Assembly (NCBI RefSeq): GCF_000466385.1
Contig: NZ_KE952827.1
Location: 57,404 to 121,403, forward strand
Source: Aneurinibacillus aneurinilyticus ATCC 12856
GTDB taxonomy: Bacteria > Bacillota > Bacilli > Aneurinibacillales > Aneurinibacillaceae
Length of the DNA: 64,000 nucleotides
Direction of reading: 5' to 3'
Shown: piece after piece, positions 26,242 to 35,325 of the stretch
Numbering within the stretch: position 1 is the stretch's first letter
Layout of the letters: the number at the start of each line of letters is the position of its first letter
Translations under genes and position numbers: made by a program
Notes under the pieces: model-generated
Told to the model about the DNA's origin: nothing
Database searches by the model: none
The model's input: only the letters and a program-made list of their open reading frames with translations

Positions 26242-26586
26242 TTACTCTGTGTCGATTTTTGTCCACCGATCCTTGTCACGCGTATTAAATTTATGCATCA
26301 TCGCATGAAAGGCCTTTTCCAGGTTAATATTAAGTGAATTAGCAAAACAGACAAGGATGAAAAGACAATCTGCAAGCTCCATATCGATTGTATTTTCAGC
26401 TTCATCCTTGCGCTTCGGTTTCTCGCCATAATAATGATTCACTTCACGCGCCAATTCACCTGCTTCTTCGGTCAATCGGGCCATCAGCGCAAGCGGCGAA
26501 AAATACCCTTCCTTAAACTGACCAATGTATTCGTCAACGGTACGCTGCATCTCAGCAATTGTCATGGCCTGCTTCTCGTCCGGCAT
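26242..26586 (-). CDS. ypjD: MazG-like nucleotide pyrophosphohydrolase YpjD
   Basis: 114 residues, all-alpha NTP pyrophosphohydrolase of the MazG type. The metal-binding pattern E-x2-E...E-x2-D is seen in LTEEAGELAREVNHYYGEKPKRK and ELADCLFILVCFANS. It probably hydrolyses noncanonical or excess NTPs; the substrate is not known. B. subtilis ypjD also precedes dapB. GGGAGGTG-like ribosome site upstream of ATG. Confidence 0.9.
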   Translation of the reverse strand: MPDEKQAMTIAEMQRTVDEYIGQFKEGYFSPLALMARLTEEAGELAREVNHYYGEKPKRKDEAENTIDMELADCLFILVCFANSLNINLEKAFHAMMHKFNTRDKDRWTKIDTE

Positions 26587-26652
26587 ATTGCACCTCCCTT
26601 TTGCGGCTATATGTATGTTATGTATTTCTTATGTTACCGCAGAGGTGGAAGA

Positions 26653-26683
26653 TTGACAAATTTCCCGGTATAATATCCATAAT
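26653..26683 (+). promoter_or_regulatory. Promoter region of ypjC
   Basis: TTGACA at 26653-26658 pairs best with CATAAT at 26678-26683 (19-base spacer). A perfect TATAAT at 26669-26674 is only 10 bases away and would need another -35 box. Which -10 is used is unclear. Confidence 0.4.
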
Positions 26684-26708
26684 CTAGCACGTATCTGGGA
26701 GGAACTAC

Positions 26709-27566
26709 ATGAACTATCATCTGCGTAATATTTTTGCTATTTTGCTCGGCTCTGCGATTATGGGATTCGGCATTAATTACTTCAATATCGCTAACCGACT
26801 TGCAGAAGGTGGCATTACAGGGATCACCCTGCTTCTAAAATATACACTTGACTGGGACCCGGGCATCACGAACCTCATATTGAACATTCCTTTGCTGTTC
26901 GTTGGCTGGAGGATGCTTGGTCGTCAATCGGCGGTCTACACGATTATCGGAACTGTTAGTGTATCGGTATTCCTGACTATTTTCTCTTCCTTTCGCCATC
27001 CAATGGAGAATGATACGCTACTGGCAGCACTGTATGCAGGGGTAACGGTAGGACTTGGCCTTGGACTTGTATTCCGCTTTGGCGGAACGACGGGCGGAGT
27101 GGACATCCTGGCACGGCTGGTGAATAAATATTTGGGCTGGAGCATCGGCCGCACGATGTTTATTTTTGATATCTTTGTTATCGCTCTATCGCTTTACTAT
27201 CTTAATCTTGATTTGGCAATGTATACACTGGTTGCACTGTTTGTGGCAGCCCGTGTCATCGACTTCGTACAGGAGGGTGCATACGCAGCTAAAGCGATCA
27301 TGATTATCTCTGATCATGCGGTGGATATTTCCCAGCGCATTATGCAAGATATGGGGCGGGGTGCTACGCTGCTGAAAGGGCGAGGCGGCTATACGGGCCT
27401 TGATAAGGAAGTGCTGTATTGTGTTGTCAGCCGAAATGAAATCGTCCGCTTCAAAAACCTTGTGCATAAAGTCGATCCCCATGCATTTATCATTATTAAT
27501 GATGTGCATGAAGTGTTCGGTGAAGGATTTACACTTGATGAACAAAAACAGCCCCTGCAAAAGTAG
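26709..27566 (+). CDS. ypjC: YitT-family (UPF0750) membrane protein
   Basis: 285 residues: five to six membrane helices in the first 200 residues, with the family signature GGTTGGVDILARLVNKYLGWSIGR, then a cytoplasmic DUF2179 domain (about 205-280: ISDHAVDISQRIMQDMGRGATLLKGRGGYTG). Transport substrate unknown. GGGAGGAAC precedes ATG. It is on the opposite strand to its neighbours. The 195-base stretch after it shows no feature I can name. Confidence 0.88.
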   Translation: MNYHLRNIFAILLGSAIMGFGINYFNIANRLAEGGITGITLLLKYTLDWDPGITNLILNIPLLFVGWRMLGRQSAVYTIIGTVSVSVFLTIFSSFRHPMENDTLLAALYAGVTVGLGLGLVFRFGGTTGGVDILARLVNKYLGWSIGRTMFIFDIFVIALSLYYLNLDLAMYTLVALFVAARVIDFVQEGAYAAKAIMIISDHAVDISQRIMQDMGRGATLLKGRGGYTGLDKEVLYCVVSRNEIVRFKNLVHKVDPHAFIIINDVHEVFGEGFTLDEQKQPLQK

Positions 27567-27761
27567 CGACCAGGCGAGAGACAGGAATGACCTGCATTTT
27601 TCAGTTCCTTTACATTGCATACATTGCGCAAAATACGAATAAAAATAAAGCGCCCTTTTCTCAAAAAGCGATATATTGCAGGCAACTGATCCCATTCTGG
27701 AAACACCACGATGTTTTGTCTGCACGCTTTTCAAGTAAAATGGCGCATTTCTAATTCGGCT

Positions 27762-28604
27762 TTAAGGTTCCCTTCGTTTTCGCTGCTTCGTATCCTGTTC
27801 TGCCTTATATTTTCTCCACCCAACATAACCAAGCGAGGTTAGAATGACCGAGGCGAAAAGCGCAATAATAAGGAACGGAGAATCTGGAGGCATTCCTGGT
27901 GCAAAAACAGACCTGTCTTCTCCAACAAAAATAGCATCTACAAGACGATTCAACTCGGTGAGTGCATTCGTCACTGCCTCCCAATTATATTCCGCCTTTC
28001 TTGTCTCCTGCAGCAAAAAGCTGTAAATCGAATACAGGGCCTCCATCTGTTGTGCGGACGCAGCTACCGTAATAGCAGGCTTTAATGTCTGATAAAGCTG
28101 TAGATTCTGAGAAAAAGCTCTGGAGAATTCCGCCTGTTTGCGCCCTGCACCCAGCAGCATCATCTTGTTGATATGTTCCTGATAAGAGCTATAGTAATTC
28201 CTCCATAACGGTTGCTTCTCATGTGTCAAGCTATCAATTGCCAGACGTACCTGCAGGGAGTGCCATAGTAGACGATTCGGCTCCACTTCCGCGGCAGCGA
28301 ACGAACGTTTAGCTTTAATAATCGTATCAGACAGCGCGTTGACCGCTTCGATCGATAAGCCCTTGGGCGGTTTTGTCTCCGCGAACAACGCTCCCAAACT
28401 CGCAAGTTTCTCCTTCGCTTCGGGATACTTACCTTCCTTGGTTAACTGGTATACATCCTGCGACAACACATCCATCTTTTCATATACCGACATCGTCTGC
28501 TCCGGTACTCTGGCGGAGAAGACGCGATGATCCAGCACAGACCAACCCGTGTAAAGAACCGCGCAGAGGAACATTATACCTACTAGAACAATGATTTTTT
28601 TCAC
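27762..28604 (-). CDS. ypjB: Sporulation-associated protein YpjB
   Basis: About 280 residues from GTG 28604 (then KKIIVLVGIMFLCAV), preceded by GGGGGAGGACG. An N-terminal signal/anchor helix, a long helical outside domain (about 30-230), and a C-terminal membrane helix (FLIIALFASVILTSLGYVGW) followed by a basic cytoplasmic tail (KQRKRREP). Known in B. subtilis as a non-essential sporulation gene; no biochemical role known. Position after ypjA matches. Confidence 0.85.
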   Translation of the reverse strand: MKKIIVLVGIMFLCAVLYTGWSVLDHRVFSARVPEQTMSVYEKMDVLSQDVYQLTKEGKYPEAKEKLASLGALFAETKPPKGLSIEAVNALSDTIIKAKRSFAAAEVEPNRLLWHSLQVRLAIDSLTHEKQPLWRNYYSSYQEHINKMMLLGAGRKQAEFSRAFSQNLQLYQTLKPAITVAASAQQMEALYSIYSFLLQETRKAEYNWEAVTNALTELNRLVDAIFVGEDRSVFAPGMPPDSPFLIIALFASVILTSLGYVGWRKYKAEQDTKQRKRREP

Positions 28605-28658
28605 GACTCGTCCTCCCCCTCTTACCACATATGTATGAAAGAGAGGACAAGGATATGT

Positions 28659-29264
28659 TTACGATCTTTGTGCACGTCGATAGAATCGAACCAGAGAATA
28701 GACAAGCCATAAACTAAACAGGCTCAACCCTACGGTTGCCCATCCAACCACATTGTGGTATACCTCCAATTCATCCGCAAGCCACGGATGAATATCCAGA
28801 GTATAGTCAAGCAAGTCATTCAGCAACGTCCAGGCTGCCACATACAAAATATGACGTAAACGTAATGTATAAAACCTTGCATACAGTAAAGATTCTACCG
28901 CCATGCCGCCGTGCGACGCCATTAACATATAATGCTGCCAGTTCAACTGATCACCCAGTGCCGCGCCAGCTATAATGACTGCCACTGCCCATACCCCGTA
29001 TTTAAAATTTGTTACGGCGGCAAACGCTTCCAGCGATGGTATGCTGCGTCCTACAAGCATTGCAATAAGCACCAGCGTAAATAATGTGCTCGCGGTCGGG
29101 CTATCAGGTACAAAAATCCGAAGGAATGCAGGAGACGTCATCTCCAGCTGGTAGGCATACCACATAAAGCCATACACCGAACCAAGCCCGTTAATTATGA
29201 TCATCATCCAGAGAAACCAGCGGGCACGCAAAGAAGCAATAAACCAATTCCATACTGTTACCAT
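28659..29264 (-). CDS. ypjA: DUF1405 membrane protein YpjA
   Basis: 201 residues with five to six membrane helices, starting VWNWFIASLRARWFLWMMIIINGLG. Family features include FMWYAYQL and ASHGGMAVESLLYA. Function unknown. It lies just after qcrC as in B. subtilis, but a strong terminator separates it from qcrC here. Confidence 0.85.
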   Translation of the reverse strand: MVTVWNWFIASLRARWFLWMMIIINGLGSVYGFMWYAYQLEMTSPAFLRIFVPDSPTASTLFTLVLIAMLVGRSIPSLEAFAAVTNFKYGVWAVAVIIAGAALGDQLNWQHYMLMASHGGMAVESLLYARFYTLRLRHILYVAAWTLLNDLLDYTLDIHPWLADELEVYHNVVGWATVGLSLFSLWLVYSLVRFYRRAQRS

Positions 29265-29325
29265 ATTGTACTCATCCTTTATGTAATAACTAGCCTTTCT
29301 ATTTTATCATTTCTATGGTAGTGTG

Positions 29326-29359
29326 AAAAAGCCAGACGGAGAAATCCGCCTGGCTTTTT
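29326..29359. terminator. Terminator of qcrABC
   Basis: A 15-bp stem AAAAAGCCAGACGGA/TCCGCCTGGCTTTTT (29326-29340 and 29345-29359, one G-T pair) with loop GAAA, directly after the qcrC stop. Confidence 0.85.
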
Positions 29360-29364
29360 GTTTA

Positions 29365-30501
29365 CTACTTCACTGTTTTCAAATATTCAATCATAGAGCT
29401 CATCTGTTGGTCGGACCAACCGGCACCAAGCGCTGGCATTCCACCGCGTCCGTTCTTCAGCACTTCTGCCACACCTTCCGGCTTGAGCTTATCAACAACA
29501 CCAGCCAAACTCGGAGCCGCTCCACCTTTCAAATCTTGACCATGACACATCATGCACTGATTTTGATCAGCCAGAGCTTTGCCTTCTTCAGCCGTTCCGC
29601 CGGTCGGAGCGGTCGCACTTGCGCCGCCTTTATCTGCTTCTCCGCCTTCCGGTTTCTTCTCCTCGGTAGCAGGAGCAGGAGTAGAGGCTCCGCCACCAGC
29701 CGCTTCACCTTTGCCATCACCTTTCAGGCTGGCAAGATATTTGACAAGCTGGTCAAGCTCTTCCGGAGAACCGTTGAACATACCAGAAGGCATTGCGCCA
29801 CGACCGTTTACGATCACATCATGAATGGCTTTCTCGTCAAGGCGTCCGCCTACGTTCCATAACGGCGGTGCACCACTGGCACCACCTTCCATATTGCCGC
29901 CGTGACATCCTTGGCAGCTTGCCTGTTTCGTCCAAATCGCATCCGCTTTGAAATCAGCCGGTGGCTTCGCAGCCGCAGCGTCGCCAGCACCTGCCGCCGG
30001 CTTTGGATGCAGACGATTGTGTTCATCAATCGCAGCCCATGTAAGGTAGAAGATGCTCACAATTGCCAACAGCATAATACCGGTTGCCACAGGACGCTTC
30101 GAAGGTTTGCGCTCTGGAGACGTATCCAGCCAAGGAGCAAGCACCAATGCTCCAAATGCAATTCCTGGCACGACCACTACCCCAAATACAACCCAGTTGC
30201 CTGACTGCCAAGGATACTTCAGCAATTGATAGAGAAACAAGAAATACCAGTCCGGAAGCGGTATGTACGACGCATTGTTCGGATCTGCTTTCGGTTCCAA
30301 CGGTGATGGATGGCTAATGGTAAGAATAAGAAAAGCGATTAAGACAACCGCGGCAACCATCCATTCTTTCAATAAGAAGTTTGGCCAGAATGCCTCGGAT
30401 TTGCCTGGAAATTCTGCATAAGACGGAGCGATGTTCGGCATTCGCTTTGCGGGTACACGCGAGTCACCGACATACTCTATCGTCTTGTCGTGCTTTGCCA
30501 T
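29365..30501 (-). CDS. qcrC: Menaquinol:cytochrome c reductase subunit QcrC, cytochrome b/c fusion with two haem c sites
   Basis: 378 residues. The N-terminal half carries the subunit-IV-like cytochrome b part with membrane helices at about 47-62, 103-122 and 138-156 and the conserved PLPDWYFLFLYQLLKYP. Then come two c-type haem domains: CQGCH (196-200) with likely axial Met in GRGAMPSGM (237 or 241), and CMMCH (316-320) with GRGGMPAL (Met355). A Gly/Ala/Glu/Pro linker (about 260-303) joins them. B. subtilis QcrC is about 255 residues with one haem c, so the second domain looks like an added cytochrome c550/c551-like module. It would pass electrons from the bc complex toward an oxidase. Confidence 0.94.
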   Translation of the reverse strand: MAKHDKTIEYVGDSRVPAKRMPNIAPSYAEFPGKSEAFWPNFLLKEWMVAAVVLIAFLILTISHPSPLEPKADPNNASYIPLPDWYFLFLYQLLKYPWQSGNWVVFGVVVVPGIAFGALVLAPWLDTSPERKPSKRPVATGIMLLAIVSIFYLTWAAIDEHNRLHPKPAAGAGDAAAAKPPADFKADAIWTKQASCQGCHGGNMEGGASGAPPLWNVGGRLDEKAIHDVIVNGRGAMPSGMFNGSPEELDQLVKYLASLKGDGKGEAAGGGASTPAPATEEKKPEGGEADKGGASATAPTGGTAEEGKALADQNQCMMCHGQDLKGGAAPSLAGVVDKLKPEGVAEVLKNGRGGMPALGAGWSDQQMSSMIEYLKTVK

Positions 30502-30537
30502 TGAATTACCCCCCTTGTCAATGGATCGAACTCCATC

Positions 30538-31209
30538 TTATAGCGGTCCGGAGATCCCCTGTCTCCGAATCATGATAAAGTGTGCGCCCAGCAAAGCGAA
30601 CAGGGCGCCCGGCAGGAAAAATACGTGAATCGCAAAGAATCGTGCAAGCGTCTCGGCGCCGACGATCGGACCACCCTGCAGCAGCGTCTTAATGAAGCCG
30701 CCGATAAATGGAACCTGCTCCGCAATCTGAATACCTACCTTGGTCGCAAAATACGCTTTATTGTCCCATGGCAGCAGATAACCTGTAAAGCCCAGTCCAA
30801 GCATGACGAAGAAAATCAACATCCCAACAACCCAGTTCAATTCACGCGGACGCTTATAGGCTCCCTGGAAAAATACGCGTAATGTATGTAAGAACATCAT
30901 TACAATTACTAGACTTGCACCCCAGTGGTGCATACCGCGAACGATTACCCCAAATGCAACTTCGTTCTGCAGGTATTTAACCGACTCATACGCATTGATA
31001 ATATCCGGTACATAATACATCGTCAGAAACATGCCGGACAAAATCTGAATAACGGTAATAAAAAAAGTAAGTCCACCAAAACAATAAACAAACGCCGAAA
31101 AGTGGTGGGCCGGGTTTACATGTTCAGGCACCTCATGGTCCGCGATGTCACGCCACATCGGGGTAACATTCAGACGCTCGTCGACCCAATCGTACATTTT
31201 GCGGATCAT
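30538..31209 (-). CDS. qcrB: Menaquinol:cytochrome c reductase cytochrome b subunit
   Basis: 223 residues, a short cytochrome b (helices A-D only; the rest is in QcrC). Haem-b His pairs lie in MHHWGASLVIVMMFLHTLRVFF and ARFFAIHVFFLPGALFALLGAHF; GFTGYLLPWDNKAY and PFIGGFIKTLLQGG border the quinol site. It oxidises menaquinol in the membrane. Lies between qcrA (6-base gap) and qcrC (36 bases). Confidence 0.97.
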   Translation of the reverse strand: MIRKMYDWVDERLNVTPMWRDIADHEVPEHVNPAHHFSAFVYCFGGLTFFITVIQILSGMFLTMYYVPDIINAYESVKYLQNEVAFGVIVRGMHHWGASLVIVMMFLHTLRVFFQGAYKRPRELNWVVGMLIFFVMLGLGFTGYLLPWDNKAYFATKVGIQIAEQVPFIGGFIKTLLQGGPIVGAETLARFFAIHVFFLPGALFALLGAHFIMIRRQGISGPL

Positions 31210-31215
31210 GTTACA

Positions 31216-31740
31216 TTATGCCCCCTCTGCAATCTTGTTTGCCTTCACTTCACCGAGCAGTATTTTGCCGTCTTTCACTTCGACTTCATACTGATCAAGC
31301 GGCTTCATAGGCGGTGTGCCCGGAACGTTCTTCCCGTTTTTCTCATACCGGCCCAAATGGCACGGACAGAAGAACTGTTCCTTGTGCTTTTCATCCCCAT
31401 TCCAATTCACCGTACAGCCTAAATGCTTGCAAATCGGTGAAAGCGCAATCACTTGATCGCCTTGCTTGTAGATCCAGGCCGTTAAAGGTGTTTCTTGTTC
31501 GCCTGTCCACACGTCCACAATCTTCTTTTTGAAGCTAATGCTTTTCGGCTCTTCGGTAATCTCGCTCAAGCTCGCTACAGGAACTTTACCGCCCGCAGCG
31601 CCTGCTTTCTGCAGGGCCGGATCGATTGCGAACTTAACCATTGGTGCTAACATCCCAGCTGCTAGAAACCCACCGACTCCAGTGAGACAATAATTGAGGA
31701 ATTGTCTTCTGGATACCCCTTTGTTGTTACGTTCACTCAT
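31216..31740 (-). CDS. qcrA: Menaquinol:cytochrome c reductase Rieske iron-sulfur subunit
   Basis: 174 residues. N-terminal RRQFLNYCLTGVGGFLAAGM is a twin-arginine-type anchor. The Rieske cluster ligands are C104 and H106 (CKHLGC) and C125 and H128 (CPCHLG), with C109-C127 as the disulfide. Accepts electrons from menaquinol and passes them to haem c of QcrC. First gene of qcrABC, 80 bases after a consensus promoter. Confidence 0.97.
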   Translation of the reverse strand: MSERNNKGVSRRQFLNYCLTGVGGFLAAGMLAPMVKFAIDPALQKAGAAGGKVPVASLSEITEEPKSISFKKKIVDVWTGEQETPLTAWIYKQGDQVIALSPICKHLGCTVNWNGDEKHKEQFFCPCHLGRYEKNGKNVPGTPPMKPLDQYEVEVKDGKILLGEVKANKIAEGA

Positions 31741-31817
31741 GCTCTCTAACCTCCTATCCTTATGATAACGTCCGGATGGACGGCAACATTATCACACAAC
31801 TTTACTAGGACATAACC

Positions 31818-31846
31818 ATCATAAATGGAAGGGTGCCTACTGTCAA
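31818..31846 (-). promoter_or_regulatory. Promoter of qcrABC
   Basis: Minus strand TTGACA (31846-31841), 17-base spacer, TATGAT (31823-31818). This is the best SigA match in the qcr region. An imperfect inverted repeat GGAAAC/GTTTCC near 31860-31880 upstream may terminate ypiF. Confidence 0.8.
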
Positions 31847-31916
31847 GAATTTGCAATACAGGAAACACTATAGTTTCCAGTGTCTTTTTGCTTATTGTTA
31901 TATAATTTGTCACAAT

Positions 31917-32387
31917 TCATTTCAATTCATTCCGCCAAAGTGCAATACAGCTTTTCACAACACGGTTACTCTCACTTAACGCTTTTTCAAGAAAGAATTT
32001 TGTATCCGTCTTCTCTTCGGGTGGCGCTGAGATTACATAGGCTTGTACTCCTTTTTTTATAAGTTCTATTGACAACGTGCTATCATTTGTAACAACTATA
32101 CAATGAGGAAACCGCTGAATAAGTGCCTGAATATTCTGTTCGATAAGTGCAGTGGAAAATCCTTCATTCATTTCCTTTTTTCTTGCGATAAATAAAGTTT
32201 GGAATAAAAGCAAACGTCCTGTCAGTTGTCGCTCTGTATAGCCGCATACTCTCTCAAGCCAGAACTGTTCCTTAATCCAATTCTCATCCCACTTCTCTTC
32301 AAATGAAACACACACCGGATACAGCAGCGTGTCCACATATTCCTCCATCGCAATGATCTGTTCCATATCTTCTACTTTCCAACGCAT
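31917..32387 (-). CDS. ypiF: YpiF-like protein (DUF2487)
   Basis: 156 residues from ATG 32387 (MRWKVEDMEQIIAMEEYVDT), preceded by GAGGAAGGATG. Soluble, mixed alpha/beta; segments DTLLYPVCVSFEEKW and HCIVVTNDSTLSIELIKKGVQAYVIS are typical. Function unknown. In B. subtilis ypiB-ypiF lies just upstream of qcrA, as here. Confidence 0.8.
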   Translation of the reverse strand: MRWKVEDMEQIIAMEEYVDTLLYPVCVSFEEKWDENWIKEQFWLERVCGYTERQLTGRLLLFQTLFIARKKEMNEGFSTALIEQNIQALIQRFPHCIVVTNDSTLSIELIKKGVQAYVISAPPEEKTDTKFFLEKALSESNRVVKSCIALWRNELK

Positions 32388-32487
32388 TGTTACATCCTTC
32401 CTCCTCTTTATGTAATCATAAGAAAAACTCGCAAGCATTTTTCAAGTGATATATCGGCAGAAAGCGGATATCGCTTTCTTAACCATT

Positions 32488-32512
32488 GAAAAAAACCCGG
32501 AAACTCCGGGTT
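32488..32512 (-). terminator. Terminator of the IDEAL-domain gene
   Basis: Minus strand AACCCGGA-GTT-TCCGGGTT (32512-32505 and 32501-32494) followed by TTTTTTTC. A second 8-bp hairpin, AGAAAGCG/CGCTTTCT, lies at 32459-32479. Confidence 0.75.
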
Positions 32513-32540
32513 TTAGCTTACCATATCCTTTGCTTGCACG

Positions 32541-32741
32541 CTACGTAAGCATCTTGCGTTGTACTTCTTTCAACTCTCCCGTCAGCGCCTTGAACCTTGC
32601 TTCATCACCAGCCTCCAACGCCTCGTCAATATCCTTATAAAGATTATCAATTCGATATTTGCGGATAGCTTCATCCAGCACCATTTCTGCCATAAGACTC
32701 AGTGTTGAAGGATTTACAATGTTTTGTTTTTGCTTTTCCAT
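32541..32741 (-). CDS. Stand-alone IDEAL-domain protein
   Basis: 66 residues from ATG 32741 (MEKQKQNIVNPSTLSLMAEMVLDEAIRKYRIDNLYKDIDEALEAGDEARFKAL), preceded by GGAGGG. The IDEAL motif, here IDEALEAGDE, is a short helical domain found in Firmicutes, including the end of B. subtilis YpiB and the adaptor ComK-binding proteins. B. subtilis has full-length ypiB (UPF0302 domain plus IDEAL) at this spot; here only the IDEAL part is present. Likely a protein-protein adaptor; partner unknown. Confidence 0.8.
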   Translation of the reverse strand: MEKQKQNIVNPSTLSLMAEMVLDEAIRKYRIDNLYKDIDEALEAGDEARFKALTGELKEVQRKMLT

Positions 32742-32942
32742 TTGCTTTCCCTCCATTCGATGTGCACCGCTTTGATCCGTTTTTTATCTGTTTGCCTGTT
32801 ATAGCGAGCGTCTCAACATTACTCTTCAATCGTTTTAATTTTCTGAATCCGATATCTTTACTGCCGTTCGCCATCCTTATGCCAGCAGAGAATAAGATTT
32901 CCTATTATACATCATATTCTCGTCCGTAAGATGTGTACTCAA

Positions 32943-34040
32943 TTATTTACGATTTTGTGTTTTATTTAATAAAGATTTACCCCACTTTGTTAGCGAATAA
33001 ACAGGAACGTCCGGCATGTGTATTCCCCTCCGTAACACCCCCAGATAAACCATCATGGACAGCAGACGGCGACGAATCACCTCTTCTTCAATGTCATAAT
33101 AAAAGGGGCGGACCCAATTTCGCAGCGCACGTATCAGACTTGCCTCTTCCCGCCAATCTTCATCACAAACGCAGGCAAGTAACATCCATAGGCTTTCAAT
33201 AGCCGGGATTGCTTTTTTGTAAGATAAAAGCCAATATGCCATAAGACGCTCCGCGCTCTTTTCTTGTTCCTGTTCAAGTGTCAGCGCCTGCTTCGCACCT
33301 GCTTCCGTCAATATCAATGCTTCTTCTCTTTCCTGCAGCCACTGCTGATGATACGCGAAATCATATATCAGCGCCAAACGATCCGGATAATCCCGGAACC
33401 TTCGCCCATACCCGAAACGCCATTCCTTCCCATCAATTAACTCTTCACGCACGGCCATAAACTCCATTAATTTCTGCTGTTGCTTGCGGTACATCACACC
33501 TTCTTTAGACAGCGGTACATGGTTCGTCTGCACATATTTGATCAGTTGCTGTACATCGTGCGCCATTGCGTATGTGTCATCACGGTATGCATTGGGCCTT
33601 GTATAATTACCATATGCAGCTTCACACACTTCTTTAACAAAAATCTCTCGCCATTTTCGACGCAGATCATCTGGCATTGTATAGACAAACGCGTATGACT
33701 TTCGGATACGGAACAACCAGCCCCCGTCTAAAACACGGTCCAGTAGCTTTTCATGTTCGCCGTGCCGAATCTCTTCCTTGAATGCTTTTCTGGCTCGGCT
33801 CAACAATGCTTCACGTGAATATTCCTTTCGTTTCTCAAATAAAAGGGGAAGCAGAAACCTTTTCTCTTCCCAGGTGAGCTGATCATGCAATCCCTGACAA
33901 AACCCGGAGGAAGTCAATCGATTATGTAATCCCTGCACCAGTTCATGCTTCGAATGGATGTTGCACGTAATCCCACAGGCGGAAGCCAACTGGTGCAGTT
34001 GTCCAATATCAGCATAGACAAGCGTATCAGCCAGATTCAT
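32943..34040 (-). CDS. Hypothetical protein, 365 residues
   Basis: Soluble, mostly helical, strongly basic/acidic; starts MNLADTLVYADIGQLHQLASACGI. The part KHELVQGLHNRLTSSGFCQGLHDQLTWEEKRFLLPLLFEKRKEYSREAL, followed by several winged-helix-like stretches (EEEVIRRRLLSMMVYLGVLRRG, VYSLTKWGKSLL), resembles the DNA-binding winged-helix part of XPB/Ssl2-like helicase-associated proteins, but no helicase motifs are present. I do not assign a function. Flanked by ypiA and the IDEAL gene, separated by terminators. Confidence 0.65.
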   Translation of the reverse strand: MNLADTLVYADIGQLHQLASACGITCNIHSKHELVQGLHNRLTSSGFCQGLHDQLTWEEKRFLLPLLFEKRKEYSREALLSRARKAFKEEIRHGEHEKLLDRVLDGGWLFRIRKSYAFVYTMPDDLRRKWREIFVKEVCEAAYGNYTRPNAYRDDTYAMAHDVQQLIKYVQTNHVPLSKEGVMYRKQQQKLMEFMAVREELIDGKEWRFGYGRRFRDYPDRLALIYDFAYHQQWLQEREEALILTEAGAKQALTLEQEQEKSAERLMAYWLLSYKKAIPAIESLWMLLACVCDEDWREEASLIRALRNWVRPFYYDIEEEVIRRRLLSMMVYLGVLRRGIHMPDVPVYSLTKWGKSLLNKTQNRK

Positions 34041-34138
34041 TCAAATTTCCCCTTTCAGGAAATACTGTTACCTGTCAGTATTGACCGAAAGAAAAACAAC
34101 GTATACACAGACGATACATTTTTTATGCTTACAACGTA

Positions 34139-34174
34139 AAAAGCAGACTCCTGCATACACAGGAACCTGCTTTT
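34139..34174 (-). terminator. Terminator of ypiA
   Basis: AAAAGCAGA...CTCCTG (34139-34152) pairs with CAGGAACCTGCTTTT (34160-34174) with one mismatch; T run on both strands. Confidence 0.7.
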
Positions 34175-34180
34175 AATTAT

Positions 34181-35263
34181 TTAATGTCGAAATAGATTTT
34201 GATAGCGCTCTTGTGCATCAGCTACGGCTTCATCTCCGTCCATTGCCTGTTCGTAAAAAGCCAGTGCCTCTTCCACCTTGCCTTTAGCTTCCGCGACACG
34301 CCCCTGCCAATACCAATATATCGGATCTTCCTCATCCAATTCGCGAAGCCGTGCAAGTGCCTCATTCGCTTCATCCCATCTTCTGAGTTCAATAACAAAG
34401 CGCAAATAACCAGGGAGAAGCCTCTCTTCTTCAATACGAAGGGATAACGCCTGCCGGTAAATAGCCACAGCTTGCTCACGCATACCCAGCTTCCATAACG
34501 CTTCCGCCAATAGCGGATATGCCACTATATAATCCGCATCCGCTTCGATAAGGCGTGCAAGATAGCGTACAGCCCGTTGCCAATCGTCAAGCTGGTATGC
34601 CGTCATCCCTGCCCCGTATAACACCTCAGCGTCGCCCTCATCTTTAGCTAGCCTTTCATATAAAGCCAGTGCCTCTTCGAAATTCCCTTGCCGTGCAGCC
34701 AGACGAGCCCTTTCGCGCAAAATTTGTGACTCATCTTCAAACCCTTCAAGCAGTTGCCATTTTTCTATTGCCCGTTTATTTTCGCCTTGTTCTGCATATA
34801 GCTTTCCTAATAAGTATTGGATTTCTTCATTATCCGGTTCAAGTTCAACGGCACGCTCAAAGTAGCGGACCGCCACCTCCGTAAGCCCCTCTATGAGAAA
34901 CAGTTCACCAAGCAGAGCATATACACGGTAGTCATCTGTTCCAACTTCTTTTATTGGTAAGAGCGTGTCCATTGCTTCCTGCAGCCTGTCCAAATCAATA
35001 TAAAGCGAAGCCCGATACACACTCATTTCTCCTTGAATTTCGTCATCCCATTCCGCCCGTCGTACTTCCATTCCCTCTAAAATATCGAGTGCCACGTCGT
35101 GATGCCCTAGCTCATGATAAATATTGACCAACTGCAGTCCTAGAATCGGATCGTTCGTATGGCTATCCCGAATATCTGCAAGCTTGGCAAGCCCGCCTTC
35201 AATATCGCCTGCTTCCAATAACGCGATGGCCCGGTCAAGCTGTGCCTGCCATTGTTGTTTCAT
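34181..35263 (-). CDS. ypiA: TPR-repeat protein YpiA
   Basis: 360 residues from ATG 35263 (MKQQWQAQLDRAIALLEAGDIEGGLAKL), preceded by GAGGGAGG. Eight or so TPR units, e.g. YALLGELFLIEGLTEVAVRYFERAVELEPDN and YQLDDWQRAVRYLARLIEADADY. No signal peptide or catalytic domain; probably a scaffold. B. subtilis ypiA lies at the equivalent place between aroE(aroA) and ypiB. Here it follows an anti-sigma gene by 62 bases. Confidence 0.82.
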   Translation of the reverse strand: MKQQWQAQLDRAIALLEAGDIEGGLAKLADIRDSHTNDPILGLQLVNIYHELGHHDVALDILEGMEVRRAEWDDEIQGEMSVYRASLYIDLDRLQEAMDTLLPIKEVGTDDYRVYALLGELFLIEGLTEVAVRYFERAVELEPDNEEIQYLLGKLYAEQGENKRAIEKWQLLEGFEDESQILRERARLAARQGNFEEALALYERLAKDEGDAEVLYGAGMTAYQLDDWQRAVRYLARLIEADADYIVAYPLLAEALWKLGMREQAVAIYRQALSLRIEEERLLPGYLRFVIELRRWDEANEALARLRELDEEDPIYWYWQGRVAEAKGKVEEALAFYEQAMDGDEAVADAQERYQNLFRH

Positions 35264-35325
35264 GAAAAAACCTCCCTCTATCTGTTCACCCTCCGGCAAA
35301 AAGAAAAACCGTCCACAATGAACGG

